64,000 bases of DNA. Source: Croceivirga sp. (GTDB lineage Bacteria > Bacteroidota > Bacteroidia > Flavobacteriales > Flavobacteriaceae). The position numbers were made by a program, and so were the translations under genes. The notes beneath the pieces are model-generated. The model saw only the letters and a program-made list of their open reading frames with translations. It was not told the origin of the DNA and did not search any database. Of this stretch, positions 25,527 through 33,965 are shown one piece after another; positions within the stretch are counted from its first letter, which is position 1, and every line of letters begins with the position of its first letter. The stretch lies in the NCBI GenBank assembly GCA_028281025.1, contig JANQKR010000011.1:1-64000 (forward strand), given 5' to 3'.

Positions 25527-26294
25527 ATGAGAAGTAGGGGAAGTTGGAAAATCCGCATTCTTATTGGTCTTGCCATTGTGGTATTTGCCTTTGTACAACG
25601 CTGCAACAATAAGGAAGAGAACCCATATACGGGCAGGATACAGAACATTAATATGTCTGCTGAGCAGGAAATTGCCATTGGCCTGCAAAGTGCCCCGGAA
25701 ATGGCCCAACAACATGGGGGGCTTTATCCCGATGAGCGTATGCAAGCTTTTGTGGATGCCATAGGGCAAAAACTGGTCCGCAACAGTATTGCCCGGGAAA
25801 CGCCATACAAATACGATTTTCATCTTTTGGCGGATGATCGAACCATCAATGCATTTGCATTGCCCGGTGGTCAATGCTTTATTACCTATGCACTTTTCAG
25901 CAAATTGAATGAATCCCAACTGGCAGGGGTCCTCGGTCATGAAATAGGCCACGTAATCGGTAGGCATTCCGCGGAGCGAATTGCCGAAAGCAATTTTTGG
26001 CAGACCTTGACCATGGGTGCCTCCGTAGGTGGGGATATGGGAGGACTGGTCCAAGGGATCGGGCAAAATACCCTATTGAAAAATGGCCGTGGGGATGAGT
26101 TGGAGAGTGATGATTTAGGGGTGTTGTTAATGATCCAATCGGGTTATGACCCTTATGAGATGATCAAGGTTATGGAAATATTAAAAACCGCCGCCGGTCC
26201 CAATAGGGTTCCCGAGTTTCAAAGCACGCATCCGGATCCCGAAAACAGGATAGAGCGGATAAAAGAAGCTATTGTACGGTACCAAGGTCGATAA
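25527..26294 (+). CDS. M48-family metallopeptidase
   Basis: 255 residues. An N-terminal hydrophobic segment (ILIGLAIVVFAFVQRC) could be a signal anchor or a lipobox-like end. The catalytic core has INAFALPGGQCFITYAL, the zinc site HEIGHVIGRH and the downstream ligand region ESDDLGVLLM. The C terminus has the STHPDPENRIERI motif. This is the BepA/LoiP-like single-domain group of M48 that handles outer-membrane protein quality control. The M15 gene ends 41 bp upstream. Confidence 0.9.
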   Translation: MRSRGSWKIRILIGLAIVVFAFVQRCNNKEENPYTGRIQNINMSAEQEIAIGLQSAPEMAQQHGGLYPDERMQAFVDAIGQKLVRNSIARETPYKYDFHLLADDRTINAFALPGGQCFITYALFSKLNESQLAGVLGHEIGHVIGRHSAERIAESNFWQTLTMGASVGGDMGGLVQGIGQNTLLKNGRGDELESDDLGVLLMIQSGYDPYEMIKVMEILKTAAGPNRVPEFQSTHPDPENRIERIKEAIVRYQGR

Positions 26295-26409
26295 TAATTG
26301 TCCATTGACCGACATATTCTTGTAATCTATCGGTTTTTCCTATCTTTATCGTCCCAAGTTGATCCTACAGACTTAACCCAACGTAGCTAGTAACACGAGA
26401 AACTGCGAT

Positions 26410-26577
26410 ATGGGGACAATTCTGAATTTTAAAAGTCTTTATCTGGCTGCTTTTGATGATTGCAAGCCAAGATTTTTGGTGATGGTGTTGAAAATTTACT
26501 CCGTTTTTAGCGCAATTATGATTTTAATGGCCGTATATGCTTTTTTTTACAGGGCATTTACAGGATTTGAATTTTAA
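26410..26577 (+). CDS. Small membrane protein, DUF6747-like
   Basis: 55 residues, outside the usual length cut-offs. It starts MGTILNFKSLYLAAFDDCKP and continues with one TM helix (VFSAIMILMAVYAFFYRA) and the end FTGFEF. The layout of a short amphipathic start, CKPRFLV-type linker, single TM and aromatic tail is that of the flavobacterial DUF6747 family as I remember it. Function unknown. It is followed by a strong terminator, so it has its own transcript. Confidence 0.72.
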   Translation: MGTILNFKSLYLAAFDDCKPRFLVMVLKIYSVFSAIMILMAVYAFFYRAFTGFEF

Positions 26578-26616
26578 TGTATTTTCCTTTTTTCGAGAAC
26601 ACTATATGGAAAATAG

Positions 26617-26648
26617 AAAACCCTGGCATTGCTGCCAGGGTTTTTTTG
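26617..26648 (+). terminator. Strong intrinsic terminator
   Basis: A 12-bp stem (26617-26628 with 26633-26644), loop ttgc, followed by a T-run. It lies 39 bp after the DUF6747-like gene and 43 bp from the end of the convergent ankyrin gene; the A-run on its other side means it may serve both. Confidence 0.9.
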
Positions 26649-26690
26649 ATTGACTCTTGGGTATGCCCAAAGCAAATGAATAAACTCCCT

Positions 26691-27086
26691 TTACTTCTTC
26701 ATAGCGGCATTAATAACTTCCAGCGCTTCCATGGCCTGTGATAATTCTGCGTATTTTTTGACCGTATATCCTTTGTTACATCGTTGCTTAAGATTGGCTC
26801 CATGGTCAATCAACAATTGTAGGATTTCCGGTTTGTTGTAACGTGCGGCATAATGTGCCGGTGTCTTACCTAAGGATTTTTGGTTCACATCTTCCCCTAG
26901 GGCAATCATCTTTTGTACCATTTCCAAGTCCCCTTTCATAATTGCTTTGCAAAACGAACTAAGCTCAAAAGCCTCAACGGCCTCGAGAGCCTTTTCTGCC
27001 TCAAAGGCTTTTCCATCCAAACGGACATTAGCGAACACGGTCATGGCTACCATAACCAAACTTACGGTTAAAATTGTTTTTCTCAT
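26691..27086 (-). CDS. Secreted ankyrin-repeat protein
   Basis: 131 residues; signal peptide MRKTILTVSLVMVAMTVFA. Two ankyrin repeats are clear (MVQKMIALGEDVNQKSLGKTP, then AHYAARYNKPEILQLLIDHGA), with a degenerate third. A protein-binding scaffold in the periplasm is likely; partner unknown. Confidence 0.85.
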   Translation of the reverse strand: MRKTILTVSLVMVAMTVFANVRLDGKAFEAEKALEAVEAFELSSFCKAIMKGDLEMVQKMIALGEDVNQKSLGKTPAHYAARYNKPEILQLLIDHGANLKQRCNKGYTVKKYAELSQAMEALEVINAAMKK

Positions 27087-27133
27087 GATGAATGAATTTT
27101 TGATTTGTAATTAATCTGATATTCAAAGAGACT

Positions 27134-27226
27134 CCACCCGTATTTAATTGTTACAGGATTTAACAGACCTCTAACTCTTTTTTAACAACTGCCGATTTAG
27201 CTATACTGTTTTTAACAAACGGGTGG
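27134..27226. repeat. Short inverted repeat flanking the gpmI/ankyrin divergent region
   Basis: ccacccgt at 27134-27141 and its complement acgggtgg at 27219-27226, 77 bp apart in the divergent intergenic region. It could be a loop-forming operator pair or chance. Confidence 0.25.
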
Positions 27227-27266
27227 AAATTCTGCCTGGAAATGACATTCAGTGAACATTTCATTT

Positions 27267-27274
27267 TATTTTTG
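27267..27274 (+). promoter_or_regulatory. Candidate -7 promoter element for gpmI (TATTTTTG)
   Basis: TATTTTTG ends 16 bp before the ATG at 27291, and lies inside the longer reading frame, which supports the downstream start. Confidence 0.5.
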
Positions 27275-27290
27275 GGACAAATTGCAATTC

Positions 27291-28793
27291 ATGAACAAAA
27301 AAGTAATCTTGATGATCTTGGACGGTTGGGGAAAATCACCCGATCCCAAAGTTTCGGCCATCGATCAGGCCAACACCCCTTTTATTGATTCCTTGTACTC
27401 CAAATATGCCAATGCAAATCTGCTTACCGATGGCATGAACGTGGGATTGCCCGAAGGTCAAATGGGAAATAGTGAGGTAGGACATATGAATCTAGGGGCA
27501 GGGCGCATTGTCTATCAAGATTTGGCCAAAATAAATAAGGCCGTCGCGGAAGATACCCTTAAAGACGAAAGCGTATTGCAAGATGCTTTTAGCTACGCAA
27601 AATCCAATACCAAAAAAGTCCATTTTTTAGGATTGGTAAGTGATGGGGGCGTACATAGCCATATGGACCATTTAAAGGCATTGATCAGCGCCTCCCAATC
27701 CATGGGAGTGGAACGATCTTACGTTCATGCCTTTACGGACGGACGGGATGTTGATCCAAAAAGTGGAAAGGGCTTTCTAACCGATATAGCCGAGTTTTGT
27801 TCCAATAAAAACACCGCCCTGGGGACGGTTATTGGCCGTTACTATGCCATGGACAGGGATAAACGTTGGGAGCGTGTAAAAAAAGCCTACGATGTTGTGG
27901 TCCATGGTAAAGGCGTGCAGTTTACCGATGTCGCCACGGCAATGCAAAACAGTTATGATAACGGTGTAACGGATGAATTTGTAGAACCTATTGTCTTGGA
28001 TGGGGATGCTAAAATTGAACAAGGGGATGTAGTGGTCTTCTTCAACTTTAGGACGGATCGTGGTCGGGAATTGACCATGGCACTGAACCAACAGGATTTT
28101 CCGGAACAGGATATGAAGAAATTGGATCTGTACTATGTTACCATGACCAATTATGACGACACGTTTAAGGGAATAAAAGTGGTGTACGATAAGGAGAATA
28201 TCAAAGAGACCCTTGGCGAGGTACTGGCCCGTTCAGGTAAAAAACAGATTCGCATTGCGGAAACCGAAAAATATCCACATGTTACCTTTTTCTTTAATGG
28301 GGGCAGGGAAGAACCTTTTGATGGAGAGCAGCGTATCCTATGTCCGTCGCCCAAAGTGGCCACCTACGATTTGAAACCTGAGATGAGCGCCTATGAAATA
28401 AGGGATGCCATAATTCCAGAATTAAACGAGGGTGCGGCGGATTTTGTCTGTTTGAATTTTGCCAATCCCGATATGGTTGGGCATACTGGGGTAATGGAAG
28501 CTGCCATCAAGGCCTGCGAAACGGTAGATGAATGTGCAAAAGATGTGATCATGGCCGGATTGGAAAATGGATACAGTACCCTGGTCATCGCCGACCATGG
28601 CAATTGTGATACCATGGTAAATCCTGATGGAAGCCCCAATACGGCGCATACCACCAACCCCGTTCCACTGATTTTGGTAGATGATGGACTTAGCGAAATC
28701 ACGGACGGTGTATTGGGCAATATTGCTCCGACCATACTTAAAATGATGGGCATACCACAGCCCGAGGCCATGACCCAAAAATCCTTGGTATAA
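27291..28793 (+). CDS. gpmI: 2,3-bisphosphoglycerate-independent phosphoglycerate mutase
   Basis: Start at ATG 27291 (MNKKVILMILDGWG), where homologues begin; the upstream in-frame extension crosses the promoter. 500 residues, normal length. Signatures: metal-binding LDGWG, catalytic Ser in GNSEVGHMNLGAGR, HAFTDGRDVDP, FNFRTDRGRE, and the C-terminal DHGNCDTM and AHTTNPVP metal-site motifs. It interconverts 3- and 2-phosphoglycerate with Mn2+ in glycolysis and gluconeogenesis. Confidence 0.97.
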   Translation: MNKKVILMILDGWGKSPDPKVSAIDQANTPFIDSLYSKYANANLLTDGMNVGLPEGQMGNSEVGHMNLGAGRIVYQDLAKINKAVAEDTLKDESVLQDAFSYAKSNTKKVHFLGLVSDGGVHSHMDHLKALISASQSMGVERSYVHAFTDGRDVDPKSGKGFLTDIAEFCSNKNTALGTVIGRYYAMDRDKRWERVKKAYDVVVHGKGVQFTDVATAMQNSYDNGVTDEFVEPIVLDGDAKIEQGDVVVFFNFRTDRGRELTMALNQQDFPEQDMKKLDLYYVTMTNYDDTFKGIKVVYDKENIKETLGEVLARSGKKQIRIAETEKYPHVTFFFNGGREEPFDGEQRILCPSPKVATYDLKPEMSAYEIRDAIIPELNEGAADFVCLNFANPDMVGHTGVMEAAIKACETVDECAKDVIMAGLENGYSTLVIADHGNCDTMVNPDGSPNTAHTTNPVPLILVDDGLSEITDGVLGNIAPTILKMMGIPQPEAMTQKSLV

Positions 28794-28823
28794 AGATCCG
28801 CAATCTTTTACAAGGATTCCGAT

Positions 28824-28831
28824 TATCTTTG
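28824..28831 (+). promoter_or_regulatory. Candidate -7 element (TATCTTTG) 5 bp before map
   Basis: TATCTTTG is followed by only CCGCT before the map ATG. If active, the transcript would start at or next to the start codon. Confidence 0.5.
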
Positions 28832-28836
28832 CCGCT

Positions 28837-29652
28837 ATGATTCATGTTAAGACAACTGAGGAGATTGAGTTGATGCGCGATAGCGCATTGGTAGTGTCCA
28901 GAACCCTGGGTATGTTGGCTTCTGAGATTAAACCTGGAGCCAATCCCCTAAAATTGGATAAAATGGCGGAGGAGTTTATTCGGGAGCAAGGCGCCGTACC
29001 CGGTTTTTTGGGCATGTACGATTTTCCCAATACCTTAAACTGGAGTCCCAATGCACAAGTGGTCCATGGTATTCCCAACAACGAACCCTTAAAGGAAGGC
29101 GACGTGATTTCCGTTGATTGCGGGGCATTGAAGAACGGTTTTTATGGAGACCATGCCTATACCTTTGCGGTTGGCGAAGTGAATGAACCGGTCAAGAAAC
29201 TGCTCAAGGTCACCAAAGAATCCCTATATGTGGGAATTCGGGAATTTAAATTGGGGAATCGAGTTGGTGATGTGGCCTATGCCATTCAAAACTATTGCGA
29301 GAGCCATGGGTATGGCGTTGTACGGGAATTGGTGGGACATGGTCTTGGGAAAGACCTACATGAAGACCCGCAAATGCCCAATTATGGAAAACGGGGCAGG
29401 GGTAAAAAGTTTGTCAATGGTATGGTTGTGGCCATTGAACCCATGATCAATATGGGCACGAGACGAATTAAGCAGTTAAAGGACGGTTGGACCATTTTAA
29501 CCGCCGATGGCCAACCCAGCGCCCACTTTGAACATGATGTTGCCCTAATTGATGGTAAGCCCGAATTGCTTTCTACCTTTCAATATATCTATGATGCCCT
29601 GGGAGTAACTTCAAATGAAGAGGAGGAGTTCAGGGCCAAGAAAACAGCCTAG
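28837..29652 (+). CDS. map: Type I methionine aminopeptidase
   Basis: 271 residues. It removes the initiator methionine from nascent proteins. Metal ligands are in VISVDCGALKNGFYGDHAYTF (D, D), the His of GHGLGKDLHEDPQ, and the two glutamates of VVAIEPMI and the C-terminal FEHDVALID. The start is fixed by homology (IHVKTTEEIELMRDSA). It sits 43 bp after gpmI, and a methyltransferase follows after 2 bp. Confidence 0.96.
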   Translation: MIHVKTTEEIELMRDSALVVSRTLGMLASEIKPGANPLKLDKMAEEFIREQGAVPGFLGMYDFPNTLNWSPNAQVVHGIPNNEPLKEGDVISVDCGALKNGFYGDHAYTFAVGEVNEPVKKLLKVTKESLYVGIREFKLGNRVGDVAYAIQNYCESHGYGVVRELVGHGLGKDLHEDPQMPNYGKRGRGKKFVNGMVVAIEPMINMGTRRIKQLKDGWTILTADGQPSAHFEHDVALIDGKPELLSTFQYIYDALGVTSNEEEEFRAKKTA

Positions 29653-29654
29653 AA

Positions 29655-30422
29655 GTGTCCAGGATTTTTAAATTCTTTTTAAACTTGGTGCCAAGGCCAT
29701 GGCTCATTGGCCTCAGCTATTATATTCGTCCAATCCTAACGGTCTTCTTGAAGGGAAACCGATACACCGATCCCATTGATGGCAAAAGGTTTAGGAAGTT
29801 TTTGCCCTATGGGTATGAGAACCCAAGGGAAAATGTACTCTCCCCCTCCACCCTCTCCTTGGAAAGACATCGGTTGTTATGGCTTTTCTTAAAGCAAGAA
29901 ACCAACTTTTTCGCAACTGATCTCAGACTTCTTCATTTTGCTCCGGAACAGGCCTTTTACAAACGGTTCCGAAAGCAGAAAAACCTGGACTATGTCACTA
30001 CCGATCTAAACTCCCCCCTGGCGGACATCAAAGCGGATATCTGCAACCTTCCCTTTGAAGACGAAAGCTTTGATGTTATTCTTTGTAACCATGTTCTGGA
30101 ACATATTCCAGATGACAAAAAAGCCATGGAAGAACTCTATCGTATACTGAAAAAAGGAGGGTGGGGCGTGTTCCAAATTCCCCAGGACCTGAACCGCAAA
30201 ACCACATTTGAGGACAATTCCATAACCGATAAGAAGGAAAGGACCAAAATCTTTGGACAGTACGACCATGTTCGAATCTATGGCCGGGATTATTTTGATA
30301 AACTTAGAAAGGTTGGTTTTAAAGTGGATGAGGTGAACCTATCCCAAAAACTTTCCGCCGAGGAAATTGAAAAATACAGATTGGCCAAAGGGGAAATCAT
30401 TCCCCTGGCATACAAACCTTAA
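29655..30422 (+). CDS. Class I SAM-dependent methyltransferase
   Basis: 255 residues from a GTG start 2 bp after map. The core has FAPEQAFYKRF, YVTTDLNSP, CNLPFEDESFDVILCNHVLEHI and LKKGGWGVFQIPQ: motif I is replaced by a lineage form, while the motif III/IV region is typical of Methyltransf_11. An N-terminal ~90 residues with hydrophobic and aromatic patches precedes the Rossmann fold. Substrate unknown. Probably co-transcribed with map. It overlaps tail-to-tail with the ApbE gene by 4 bp. Confidence 0.85.
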   Translation: MSRIFKFFLNLVPRPWLIGLSYYIRPILTVFLKGNRYTDPIDGKRFRKFLPYGYENPRENVLSPSTLSLERHRLLWLFLKQETNFFATDLRLLHFAPEQAFYKRFRKQKNLDYVTTDLNSPLADIKADICNLPFEDESFDVILCNHVLEHIPDDKKAMEELYRILKKGGWGVFQIPQDLNRKTTFEDNSITDKKERTKIFGQYDHVRIYGRDYFDKLRKVGFKVDEVNLSQKLSAEEIEKYRLAKGEIIPLAYKP

Positions 30423-31420
30423 CGACTTACCAGAACTTCAAAACCCGGGGTCATGAATTCAGCGGTTTCCCCATTGTCATCCAGATAAATGATATAGGCT
30501 TCCAATTCCTTATGTTTTTTTAGCAAAAGCTTGGAATCCTCCAAGTCCATGGCCATAAAAGCCGTTGCATAAGCATCTGCGGTAGCACAGTTTCCGGCAA
30601 CCACACTTGTTGCCAACACCTTGGCATTTTTGGTAAATCCCGTTTTTGGATCAATGGTATGTACGAACTTTTCGCCGGTTTCTGGATCGACCCTGAACTT
30701 TCTATAGTTTCCTGAAGAAGCCATTGCCCTGTCCTTTAGGGATATAATCTTTTTTAGCGCCCTCCCCTCTTCGATCTGGGGGTCATCAATGCCAACGGTC
30801 CACTGCTTTTTGGTTATCCTGTTCTCCCCTTTTGTCAATACTTCCCCTCCTACTTCAACCAAATAATGAGCAATGTCCTTTGCATTGAGCATAGCACCCA
30901 GCCTATCTATTGCATATCCCTTGGCAATGGCATTAAAATCAAAAAAGATTGCCGGATGTTCTTTGGAAATTGTCCCAGTGGAATCCAGTTTCACCTTATC
31001 AAAGCCCACGTACTGGAGCAGACTGTCCACCTTGGTACTGTCCATTTCAATTGCTGTGCCCGGGCCAAATCCCCAAGCGTTGACCAAAGTGCCGACCGTG
31101 GGATCAAAATATCCTTCCGATTCGTGATATATCGTTTGCGATAGGGTAAAAACTTCCTTGAACATGGTATCCACGACCAAAGTACTATCTCCACGATTGA
31201 TTTTTGAAATGTCCGAATCTGGGATGTAAGTGGACATGGATGCATTGATGACCCTAAATACGGAATCCACCTCCTTTTGGAGCTGCAGCTCCTTATCCGT
31301 TAGATAAATAATGGAGTAGGTGGTTCCAAGGGCATTACCAACACTATGGTTTTTAACATACGTACCGCTGTCCTTGCAGCCAAATGCCAGAATGCTAAGA
31401 AGGGCTATTGTTTTTTTCAT
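30419..31420 (-). CDS. apbE: FAD:protein FMN transferase (ApbE)
   Basis: 333 residues; lipoprotein signal (SILAFGC lipobox). ApbE attaches FMN covalently to threonines of NqrB and NqrC in the periplasm. Motifs: GTTYSIIY near the start, DFNAIAKGYAID and YLVEVGGEVLTKG in the flavin site, and AGNCATADAYATAFM with the metal-binding acid. It lies on the nqr strand downstream of the small Nqr-associated gene (14-bp gap), which fits its role as the maturation factor of this Nqr complex. Confidence 0.94.
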   Translation of the reverse strand: MKKTIALLSILAFGCKDSGTYVKNHSVGNALGTTYSIIYLTDKELQLQKEVDSVFRVINASMSTYIPDSDISKINRGDSTLVVDTMFKEVFTLSQTIYHESEGYFDPTVGTLVNAWGFGPGTAIEMDSTKVDSLLQYVGFDKVKLDSTGTISKEHPAIFFDFNAIAKGYAIDRLGAMLNAKDIAHYLVEVGGEVLTKGENRITKKQWTVGIDDPQIEEGRALKKIISLKDRAMASSGNYRKFRVDPETGEKFVHTIDPKTGFTKNAKVLATSVVAGNCATADAYATAFMAMDLEDSKLLLKKHKELEAYIIYLDDNGETAEFMTPGFEVLVSR

Positions 31421-31434
31421 CTTGGAAAGGTGTT

Positions 31435-31794
31435 TTAAAATGAAATCAGTCCATTGTAATCAACCACATAGGGCTTGTTCAGTAAAACGGGAAGACTTCT
31501 ATCCGATGCATTTGACAGCCCCACTCCAGCATAATAGGTCCGTGCTTCAAATTTGTCGGCATGGTCCTTCACCTTATCCATTAATTTTTGATCGTAGGCC
31601 TTTGGATCGTTGGGAAAAGGAACATAACGTACCACTACAAAATGTAAAAAAGTGTCCTTAAGACATACAAATTGGGGGTCCTTTTTAAACTTGCTGTTTA
31701 CGGCCATGAACTCAAAGCCGTCCTCTTCCAATTGCTTGCCCACCAGATTCATGGCTAGATTGTGCAACTCCTGTTCCGTTAATTCCCTGCTCAT
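31435..31794 (-). CDS. Small conserved Nqr-associated protein
   Basis: 119 residues, cytoplasmic, no TM. It opens MSRELTEQELHNLAMNLVG and contains FEFMAVNSKFKKDPQFVCL and FHFVVVRYVP-like beta strands (LHFVVVRYVPF). Homologues in flavobacteria lie between nqrF and apbE and are sometimes mislabelled NqrF, but it has no 2Fe-2S or flavin motif. Function unknown. Its ATG lies only 10 bp after the terminator-like hairpin of the nqr operon and has no obvious promoter of its own, so it probably depends on read-through. Confidence 0.78.
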   Translation of the reverse strand: MSRELTEQELHNLAMNLVGKQLEEDGFEFMAVNSKFKKDPQFVCLKDTFLHFVVVRYVPFPNDPKAYDQKLMDKVKDHADKFEARTYYAGVGLSNASDRSLPVLLNKPYVVDYNGLISF

Positions 31795-31796
31795 AA

Positions 31797-31829
31797 TTAT
31801 AAAAAAACCGATACTTAAATGGTATCGGT
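31797..31829 (-). terminator. Terminator/attenuator-like hairpin between nqrF and the apbE unit
   Basis: Arms 31821-31829 and 31805-31813 (aaccgatac / gtatcggtt on the plus strand), 7-base loop. On the minus strand the hairpin is followed by a run of seven T and then ATAATT and the ATG of the next gene. It should stop transcription after nqrF, partially at least. Confidence 0.82.
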
Positions 31830-31899
31830 TAGTATAGTTTTTGATTTTTTTATTTCCACTTTGCTCAACAAAGCCGTAATAATGACCACAATTTTGTTG

Positions 31900-33210
31900 C
31901 TATCCCCCAAAGTCGTCAAAACGGATACTCTCATCTGGAATACCAAAATCCTCGCCCATTTTTTGTACCGCCTTGTTCATTAAAGGTGGCCCACAAAAAT
32001 ACAGTTCGATGTCTTCAGGGGTTTCGTGGTGGTTTAAGTAGTTATCAATCACACAATTGTGAATAAACCCAACAAAACCATCTCCTTCCTCATCATTGAT
32101 ATCCTTTTTTACCTGCCAATTATCTTCCTCCAAGGGCTCTGAAAGCGCCATATAAAACTTGAAATTTGGGAAGTCCTTTTCCAATTGCTTAAAATGGTCA
32201 ATATAGAAAAGCTCCCTCTTGGAACGTCCTCCGTACCAATAGGTAACTTTTCTATTGGTTTTCAAGGTTTTGAACAAATGGTACAAGTGCGAACGCATGG
32301 GTGCCATTCCGGCTCCACCACCTACATACAGCATTTCGGCTTCTGATTCATTGATAAAGAATTCTCCAAACGGACCGGATATCGTTACCTCATCCCCCTC
32401 TTTTAATCCGAAAATGTATGAGGAAGCCACTCCAGGATTTACATCCATCCATCCGTTTTTGGAACGGTCCCATGGCGGTGTTGCTATACGTACGTTCAAC
32501 ATGATTTCCCGTCCTTCCGCTGGGTAGGAAGCCATTGAATATGCCCTTTCCACGGTTTCCGAGTTCTTCATGACCAAGGGCCAAAGGTTGAACTTGTCCC
32601 ACTCCGCCTTAAACTTATCCGGGGTTTCATGCTCTTCCGGGTGTGCCGTGATATCCATATCGGAATACTTCACCTCACAAGGAGGGATTTCTATTTGGAT
32701 ATATCCCCCCGCTTTGTAGTTCATCATCTCCGGAATTTCAACCACAAACTCTTTGATGAAGGAAGCCACATTATAATTTCGAACAACTTTGGCATGCCAT
32801 TTCTTAATCCCGAACACCTCTTCCGGAATGGTAATCTCCATGTCCTGCTTTACCTTGACCTGACAGGCCAAACGCGCACCATGTTGCAGCTCCTTTCTGG
32901 AGAAATGCGGCGTTTCGGTAGGCAAGGCCTCACCACCTCCGGAAAGCACGTGGCATTCACATTGAATGCAGGTACCACCACCCCCACAAGCAGAGGGCAG
33001 GAAAACCTTCTGATTACCCAAGGTAGCCAATAAGGTACCCCCTGAAGCGACCTCAATCTTCTTTTCACCATTAATGGTCAATGTCACAGGCCCCGAAGGG
33101 GAAAGTTTTTCCTTGGTAAACAGTAATAGGGCGACCAATAACAATGTGAGTATCAAAAAAGCCACAATGGTTATTAGAATGGTACCTCCTGTTGATGTAG
33201 CTAATATCAT
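31900..33210 (-). CDS. nqrF: Na+-NQR subunit F
   Basis: 436 residues. N-terminal TM anchor (TILITIVAFLILTLLLVALLL is the hydrophobic core region). Then a 2Fe-2S ferredoxin domain with the cysteine cluster SACGGGGTCIQCECHV and a fourth Cys in ARLACQV, a FAD domain with RAYSMASYPAEG, and the NADH-binding GGGAGMAPMRSHL and CGPPLM near the end. This subunit takes electrons from NADH into the complex. It is last of nqrABCDEF and is followed by the hairpin at 31797-31829. Confidence 0.97.
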   Translation of the reverse strand: MILATSTGGTILITIVAFLILTLLLVALLLFTKEKLSPSGPVTLTINGEKKIEVASGGTLLATLGNQKVFLPSACGGGGTCIQCECHVLSGGGEALPTETPHFSRKELQHGARLACQVKVKQDMEITIPEEVFGIKKWHAKVVRNYNVASFIKEFVVEIPEMMNYKAGGYIQIEIPPCEVKYSDMDITAHPEEHETPDKFKAEWDKFNLWPLVMKNSETVERAYSMASYPAEGREIMLNVRIATPPWDRSKNGWMDVNPGVASSYIFGLKEGDEVTISGPFGEFFINESEAEMLYVGGGAGMAPMRSHLYHLFKTLKTNRKVTYWYGGRSKRELFYIDHFKQLEKDFPNFKFYMALSEPLEEDNWQVKKDINDEEGDGFVGFIHNCVIDNYLNHHETPEDIELYFCGPPLMNKAVQKMGEDFGIPDESIRFDDFGG

Positions 33211-33213
33211 TTT

Positions 33214-33954
33214 CTATTCGTTTATGGCATCGTTATACGAGATTGCTTTTTCGTCCTTTTCAATCTCTTCCTTAATTTCTTTTTTGTCCGTTGTCTCTGC
33301 AGTTGTTGCCGCAGGAGTTTCAGGTGGTTCATTGTCACCCGTTAACATTCCCCCAAAACTCTGGAAACCAATTCCCATTAAACCTGTGATGATAAAGGTT
33401 ATCCCCAGTCCCCTTAAGGGAGCGGGAACATTGGAATACCTGATTTTTTCCCTAATGGCCGCGATGGCCAAAATCGCCAGGAACCATCCAATGCCGGAGC
33501 TGATCCCATAGTTCAAGGCCAGTCCAAGGGAAGGGATTTCCCTAGCCTGCATAAAAAGGGATCCCCCTAAAATAGCACAGTTCACCGCAATCAACGGAAG
33601 GAAAATACCCAGGGAATTGTAAAGGGCCGGTGAAAACTTTTCAACCACGATCTCCACCAATTGTACCATGGTGGCAATAGTGGCGATAAAAAGGATAAAT
33701 GACAAAAATCCCAAATTATAATCTGCATACTCGGGTCCCAACCAGGCCAAGGCTCCATCACGCAATAAGTACTGGTCCAAAAGCCAGTTCAGCGGTACGG
33801 TAACCCCCAAAACAAAAATAACGGCGGCACCTAGGCCCACTGCGGTACTTACTTTTTTGGAAACCGCCAAATAAGAACACATTCCCAAAAACACGGCAAA
33901 TACCATGTTGTCAATGAAAATGGATTTGAAAAATAATTCTACATGTTCCAACAT
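33214..33954 (-). CDS. nqrE: Na+-NQR subunit E
   Basis: 246 residues with six TM helices and the NqrE signature FLGMCSYLAVSKKV, plus VNCAILGGSLFM with the conserved Cys that shares an iron centre with NqrD. The core ends near residue 200; a charged, Glu/Lys/Thr-rich extension of about 45 residues follows (from about GDNEPPETPAATT). Classical NqrE is about 200 residues, so the tail is an addition. It lies 3 bp before nqrF. Confidence 0.95.
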   Translation of the reverse strand: MLEHVELFFKSIFIDNMVFAVFLGMCSYLAVSKKVSTAVGLGAAVIFVLGVTVPLNWLLDQYLLRDGALAWLGPEYADYNLGFLSFILFIATIATMVQLVEIVVEKFSPALYNSLGIFLPLIAVNCAILGGSLFMQAREIPSLGLALNYGISSGIGWFLAILAIAAIREKIRYSNVPAPLRGLGITFIITGLMGIGFQSFGGMLTGDNEPPETPAATTAETTDKKEIKEEIEKDEKAISYNDAINE

Positions 33955-33965
33955 AATACCAATAT

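Noticed and set aside
31435-31794. Labelling the 119-residue protein NqrF
   Set aside because: It lacks the 2Fe-2S cysteines and the FAD and NADH motifs, and the true nqrF is at 31900-33210.
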